From an uncultured Clostridia bacterium (GTDB lineage: Bacteria; Bacillota; Clostridia; Christensenellales; CAG-314): a stretch of DNA of 7,614 nt. Location: assembly GCA_934177025.1 (NCBI GenBank), contig CAKPPA010000048.1, positions 1-7,614 of the forward strand, in the 5' to 3' direction. The position numbers were made by a program, and so were the translations under genes. Below, one piece after another: positions 5,320-7,614 of the stretch; within the stretch, counting starts at the first letter, position 1, and the number at the start of each line of letters is the position of its first letter. Under the pieces are notes generated by a model. That model was not told the DNA's origin, searched no databases, and was given only the letters and a program-made list of their open reading frames with translations.

Positions 5320-6246
5320 ATGGCGGCATACGCAAAAAAAGGATGTTTGGGGAAATTCCTTACGCTACTTATCGTTCTCGTTGTGCTGGTGGTAGGGGCG
5401 GTACTCGTAGTGGGGAACTTAACGCCTTCACAGTTAGGCATTGCGGAATCGATTGTCATTAACGGCAAAAATTTAAACGAACTCGGACTGGGGGACACGA
5501 AACTGTTCGATTTACTGACAACGCTCTCCGGTTTGCAGTCCCCGAACGAAAAGGTTGTAGAAAACGAGTACACTCCGGAGGACGCTTCCTCGGCGGACGA
5601 CGTGTTCGGCGGCGTTTTGGGCGAAACAAACGGCAAGCCGGATTATCTCGAACTGTTAAAACCGGCAAAGTTTGGTAAGCAAATGCTTTTAACTATGAAG
5701 GATCGCGAACTTGCCTACGTCTTTTCCGAAATGGCAACCGCAGCGACCAATGCGGCGGAAACATCGGACTTGCAGTTTTTGCAAAAGCTGAAAGCGGAAG
5801 TCAAGGAAATTTCCATTCAGGAAGCGGCGGATGGTTTTGTGCTACGCACCGTTTTGTCCGTCAACGTGAAGGAACTCGTTGCAAACGACGTTTCGATTCC
5901 GTTCTTTACCATGCCTGAAAAATTGTATTTTGTCAGCATCAACAAAATTTCCGCAAACGACAAAGGGCTGATTTCTTCGGTTTCGGAAAGTATTTCCGTC
6001 AACGGGCAAAGTGCGGCAATGAGCGAAATTTTGTGGAACGTGGTGATGGAAGCGTCGGGGCAAAACTTAACGAAGGACGAAGTGAACGACATTATCGGCA
6101 AGGCGTTTCGTGAAATCGTGTCCAACATCGGCAGCGTCGGCACGGCAGATACGCAAAGCGAGTCGGACAACACAGTGACGGGCAACGTCGTGTACGGCAA
6201 CGTCGGAATCAAAAAAGGACAGTTAACGTTAATTACCAACGTTTAA
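5320..6246 (+). CDS. Membrane-anchored extracytoplasmic protein of unknown function
   Basis: A 308-residue protein I do not recognise. Residues 1-12 are short and basic (MAAYAKKGCLGK), and residues 13-32 form one long hydrophobic helix rich in Leu/Val. The rest (33-308) is polar with no further membrane span, which fits a single-pass protein with its bulk outside the cytoplasm. A Ser/Asp/Glu-rich linker lies at about 73-107. Then comes MLLTMKDRELAYVFSEM (122-138), a beta-rich stretch with VLRTVLSVNVKEL and KLYFVSINKI, and ISVNGQ (225-230). This layout loosely recalls YpmS-like (DUF2140) and other lipid-binding anchored proteins of Firmicutes, but I would not assign it. C9 is not followed by a lipobox pattern I trust. 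AGGAG (5311-5315) lies inside the end of the HutD gene, so translation is probably coupled. It is the last gene before a strong terminator. Confidence 0.8.
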   Translation: MAAYAKKGCLGKFLTLLIVLVVLVVGAVLVVGNLTPSQLGIAESIVINGKNLNELGLGDTKLFDLLTTLSGLQSPNEKVVENEYTPEDASSADDVFGGVLGETNGKPDYLELLKPAKFGKQMLLTMKDRELAYVFSEMATAATNAAETSDLQFLQKLKAEVKEISIQEAADGFVLRTVLSVNVKELVANDVSIPFFTMPEKLYFVSINKISANDKGLISSVSESISVNGQSAAMSEILWNVVMEASGQNLTKDEVNDIIGKAFREIVSNIGSVGTADTQSESDNTVTGNVVYGNVGIKKGQLTLITNV

Positions 6247-6290
6247 CCTACAAGGCACAAAGTTTAAAACACAACAAGGAAAATGCAACG

Positions 6291-6331
6291 AAAAGGATAT
6301 TGAAAACTTCAATATCCTTTTTTCTTTTCTT
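6291..6331 (+). terminator. Strong intrinsic terminator of the sda operon
   Basis: A 14-base perfect stem, AAAAGGATATTGAA (6291-6304) with its complement at 6308-6321, closes a 3-base loop and runs into a T-rich tail to 6331. It lies 44 bases after the last stop codon and marks the 3' end of the operon that starts at 2386. Confidence 0.95.
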
Positions 6332-6587
6332 CTGATTGTTTTTTATGGACTACACCGATTTTTGGTGCTACGTCGATTTTCCTTTCCGTTAAATTACTCT
6401 ATTTTTAACAATGTTTTTCTCCGGATTGTTTTGGTATTACAGTGATTCCTCGTGCCGCTTTTTCGGTGATTGTCAAAAAAAGTACGTTTTAAAACGGTAC
6501 GTTCCCTTTTTGCGTGCTGTCGTTTCGGCACTATAGCAAACGTTTTATTTTAACATAGGGCATTTTAAAAAAATTTTTATGGAAAAA
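6332..6587. other. T-rich intergenic stretch without a recognisable gene
   Basis: No supported coding region is seen. It contains minor hairpins: CACC/GGTG (6353-6367), a near-palindrome GTACGTTTT with AAAACGGTAC (6482-6500, one bulged base), and GTGCTG/CGGCAC (6514-6531). On the minus strand the 6482-6500 palindrome is followed by seven Ts, so it could be a weak terminator for leftward transcription, but no leftward gene is visible. The stretch from about 6540 to 6587 is very A+T-rich and could be an upstream element for the promoter that follows. Confidence 0.4.
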
Positions 6588-6616
6588 TTGACAATTATCT
6601 GAGTTTTTGCTATGAT
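6588..6616 (+). promoter_or_regulatory. Near-consensus sigma-A promoter of the CNNM transporter gene and its leader
   Basis: A perfect -35 TTGACA (6588-6593), a 17-base spacer and TATGAT (6611-6616). Transcription would start near 6623, so the RNA opens almost directly on the GGAGG at 6626-6630. The upstream flank is very A+T-rich. It is the strongest promoter in the window, and it leaves a leader of about 195 bases before the transporter ATG. Confidence 0.92.
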
Positions 6617-6642
6617 TTAAAAAAAGGAGGTAACGAAATTTT

Positions 6643-6762
6643 ATGGACGACGGTAGTTGTAGCGACGCCGCCCAACCGAATTCCGAATCTATGATATTTT
6701 GGAAGTGCAGTCCTTCCCGTGCGGGAAAAGGTCTGTGCTTTTTTGCTTTTTTGCGGCGTTAA
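6643..6762 (+). CDS. Putative leader peptide (uORF) of the CNNM transporter gene, 39 codons
   Basis: An ATG 12 bases after a GGAGG (6626-6630) at the start of the leader RNA opens a 39-codon frame ending in TAA. The peptide begins MDDGSCSDAAQPNSES, with three Asp and one Glu in the first 15 residues, and ends basic and hydrophobic (GLCFFAFLRR). The stem of the leader terminator (6703-6740) lies wholly inside the frame, so a translating ribosome would keep that hairpin from forming. This geometry is the reason for calling it a leader peptide. I do not recognise the peptide, the ribosome site spacing is longer than ideal, and it could be a chance frame in a structured RNA. Confidence 0.5.
   Translation: MDDGSCSDAAQPNSESMIFWKCSPSRAGKGLCFFAFLRR
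6703..6752 (+). terminator. Leader (attenuator) terminator upstream of the CNNM transporter gene
   Basis: The hairpin has AAGTGCAG (6703-6710) pairing with CTGTGCTT (6733-6740), two of the eight pairs being G-U. A T-T mismatch, two C-G pairs and a two-base bulge follow, then TTCCC (6714-6718) with GGGAA (6723-6727) around a GTGC loop. A T run to 6744 and a second run of six Ts (6747-6752) follow. Its position between a strong promoter and the only downstream gene points to attenuation and not to the end of an operon. Confidence 0.75.
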
Positions 6763-6817
6763 CGCAGGCAAAAGTATGCAGAAAAAAGTATCAGGATAAA
6801 AAATTCGGAGGTTAATT

Positions 6818-7614
6818 ATGAATCAAGGATCAGCAATCGTGCTGATAATCGTGTTAGGAATTTTGCTTGTGTTTTCCGCGTTTTTTTCGGCGACGGAAAC
6901 CGCTTATACGAGTTTTTCGCAGGTTCGAATGAAGCGTTTTGCACAAAACAAAAAGTCCGCAAAGCGTGTTTTGAAATTAAGCGAAAATTACAGCAAAGTG
7001 CTGTCAACGTTGTTAATCGGTAACAACATCGTCAACATTGCGGCGGCATCTTTGGCAACGCTGGTATTTACGTTTTATTTTGGGGATCTCGGCGTAACGC
7101 TTTCCACCATTGTTATGACAATCGCAGTTTTAATTTTCGGGGAAATTTCCCCGAAGTCCGTTGCGAAGGAGCGTCCGGAAGAATTTGCAATGCTTTTCTC
7201 TTTGCCGCTTCAAATTTTTATGATTTTGTTCGCACCTTTCAATTTTCTGTTTGACGGTTGGAAAAAGTTGTTAAACAAAATTTTCCGGTTGGACAAAAAA
7301 CGCCCTTCCATGACGGAAGAGGAGTTCCAAATTATCGTGACGGAAATTAAAAACGAAGGCGTTTTGAATGAAACGGAGCACGACATTATTCAAAACACGA
7401 TAAGATACGACGAAACGCGCGTTGCTTCCATTATGACGAAAGCCGAGCAAATGGTAAGCGTTACGGCAGGCACTTCGCTAGGGGAAGTAAAAGCAATTTT
7501 CGAAGATTACAACTATTCGCGTATCCCTGTGTTTCAGGAAAACGGGGAAGTCGTCGGTATGTTGTATCGCGCCGATTTTTACGAAATGATGTTAAACGGC
7601 GGCGAAGATTATAG
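6818..7614 (+). CDS. CNNM/CorC (HlyC-type) transporter with DUF21 and CBS domains, 3'-truncated by window edge
   Basis: The first 265 residues of a protein from the hemolysin/CorC/CNNM family, Mg2+ or other divalent-cation transporters, several of which export Mg2+ (B. subtilis MpfA is an example). The transmembrane DUF21 domain covers about residues 1-185. It shows the family marks SATETAYTS (24-32), LIGNNIVNI (66-74) and FGEISPKS (107-114), with hydrophobic spans at about 6-24, 62-86, 92-110 and 126-146. TEEEF...EGVLNETEHDIIQN (166-193) leads into a CBS pair, beginning near SIMTKAEQMVSV (204-215) and YNYSRIPVFQENGEVVGMLY (231-250). The ATG follows GGAGG (6807-6811) at 6 bases. The second CBS repeat and the C-terminal CorC_HlyC domain would lie beyond the window. 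Expression probably depends on readthrough of the leader terminator. Confidence 0.93.
   Translation, partial: MNQGSAIVLIIVLGILLVFSAFFSATETAYTSFSQVRMKRFAQNKKSAKRVLKLSENYSKVLSTLLIGNNIVNIAAASLATLVFTFYFGDLGVTLSTIVMTIAVLIFGEISPKSVAKERPEEFAMLFSLPLQIFMILFAPFNFLFDGWKKLLNKIFRLDKKRPSMTEEEFQIIVTEIKNEGVLNETEHDIIQNTIRYDETRVASIMTKAEQMVSVTAGTSLGEVKAIFEDYNYSRIPVFQENGEVVGMLYRADFYEMMLNGGEDY

Noticed and set aside
6346..6393. 15-codon frame starting at an ATG just after the operon terminator
   Set aside because: There is no ribosome site before it and no sign of a promoter; it is too short to support.
6617..6700. Known riboswitch (fluoride, M-box or yybP-ykoY) in the CNNM gene leader
   Set aside because: I could not find the conserved core sequences of these classes; a covariance search would decide.
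6816..7007. Minus-strand 63-codon frame inside the CNNM gene
   Set aside because: A shadow of the well-supported transmembrane DUF21 coding sequence on the + strand.

Overview
The window reads as chromosomal DNA of a Gram-positive, low-to-moderate GC bacterium, most likely an uncultured member of the Clostridia (Bacillota). The evidence is strong AGGAG/GGAGG ribosome sites, sigma-A-type promoters (TTGACT or TTGACA, 17-base spacers, TACAAT/TAGAAT/TATGAT), T-tailed intrinsic terminators, a two-subunit iron-sulfur serine dehydratase, and protein families that are common in Firmicutes. This placement is inferred from gene content, not measured. No mobile element, CRISPR array, tRNA or rRNA was seen.

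Layout. Bases 1-524 hold the 3' part of a metallophosphoesterase gene on +, followed by a terminator (610-636). Bases 640-830 contain no gene but an unusually dense run of short perfect hairpins, lying between convergent genes. An M29 aminopeptidase occupies 870-2102 on the minus strand with its own promoter (2132-2160). A 225-base divergent region with two overlapping inverted repeats leads to a second promoter (2386-2414, +). This drives a probable operon: sdaAB, sdaAA, a cyclophilin-type peptidyl-prolyl isomerase, a HutD/Ves-family protein and a membrane-anchored protein of unknown function. The operon ends at a very strong terminator (6291-6331). After about 250 bases without a recognisable gene comes a near-consensus promoter (6588-6616), a leader with a 39-codon open frame overlapping an intrinsic terminator, and then the 5' part of a CNNM/CorC (HlyC-type) transporter gene running off the right edge.

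Function. SdaAB and SdaAA together deaminate L-serine to pyruvate and ammonia. The M29 peptidase would release amino acids from peptides, and HutD-family proteins are linked to amino-acid (histidine) catabolism, so the centre of the window has a loose amino-acid catabolism theme. The cyclophilin and the membrane protein look like housekeeping passengers. The 3' gene belongs to a family tied to Mg2+ (or other divalent cation) transport.

The most interesting element is the leader of the CNNM gene. It looks like a translation-coupled transcription attenuator: promoter, Shine-Dalgarno site at the very start of the RNA, an acidic-headed small peptide whose codons run through the terminator stem, and a long-range helix that would bulge the uORF stop codon. 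The hairpin cluster at 663-827 is the second candidate for something undescribed, possibly a structured RNA.
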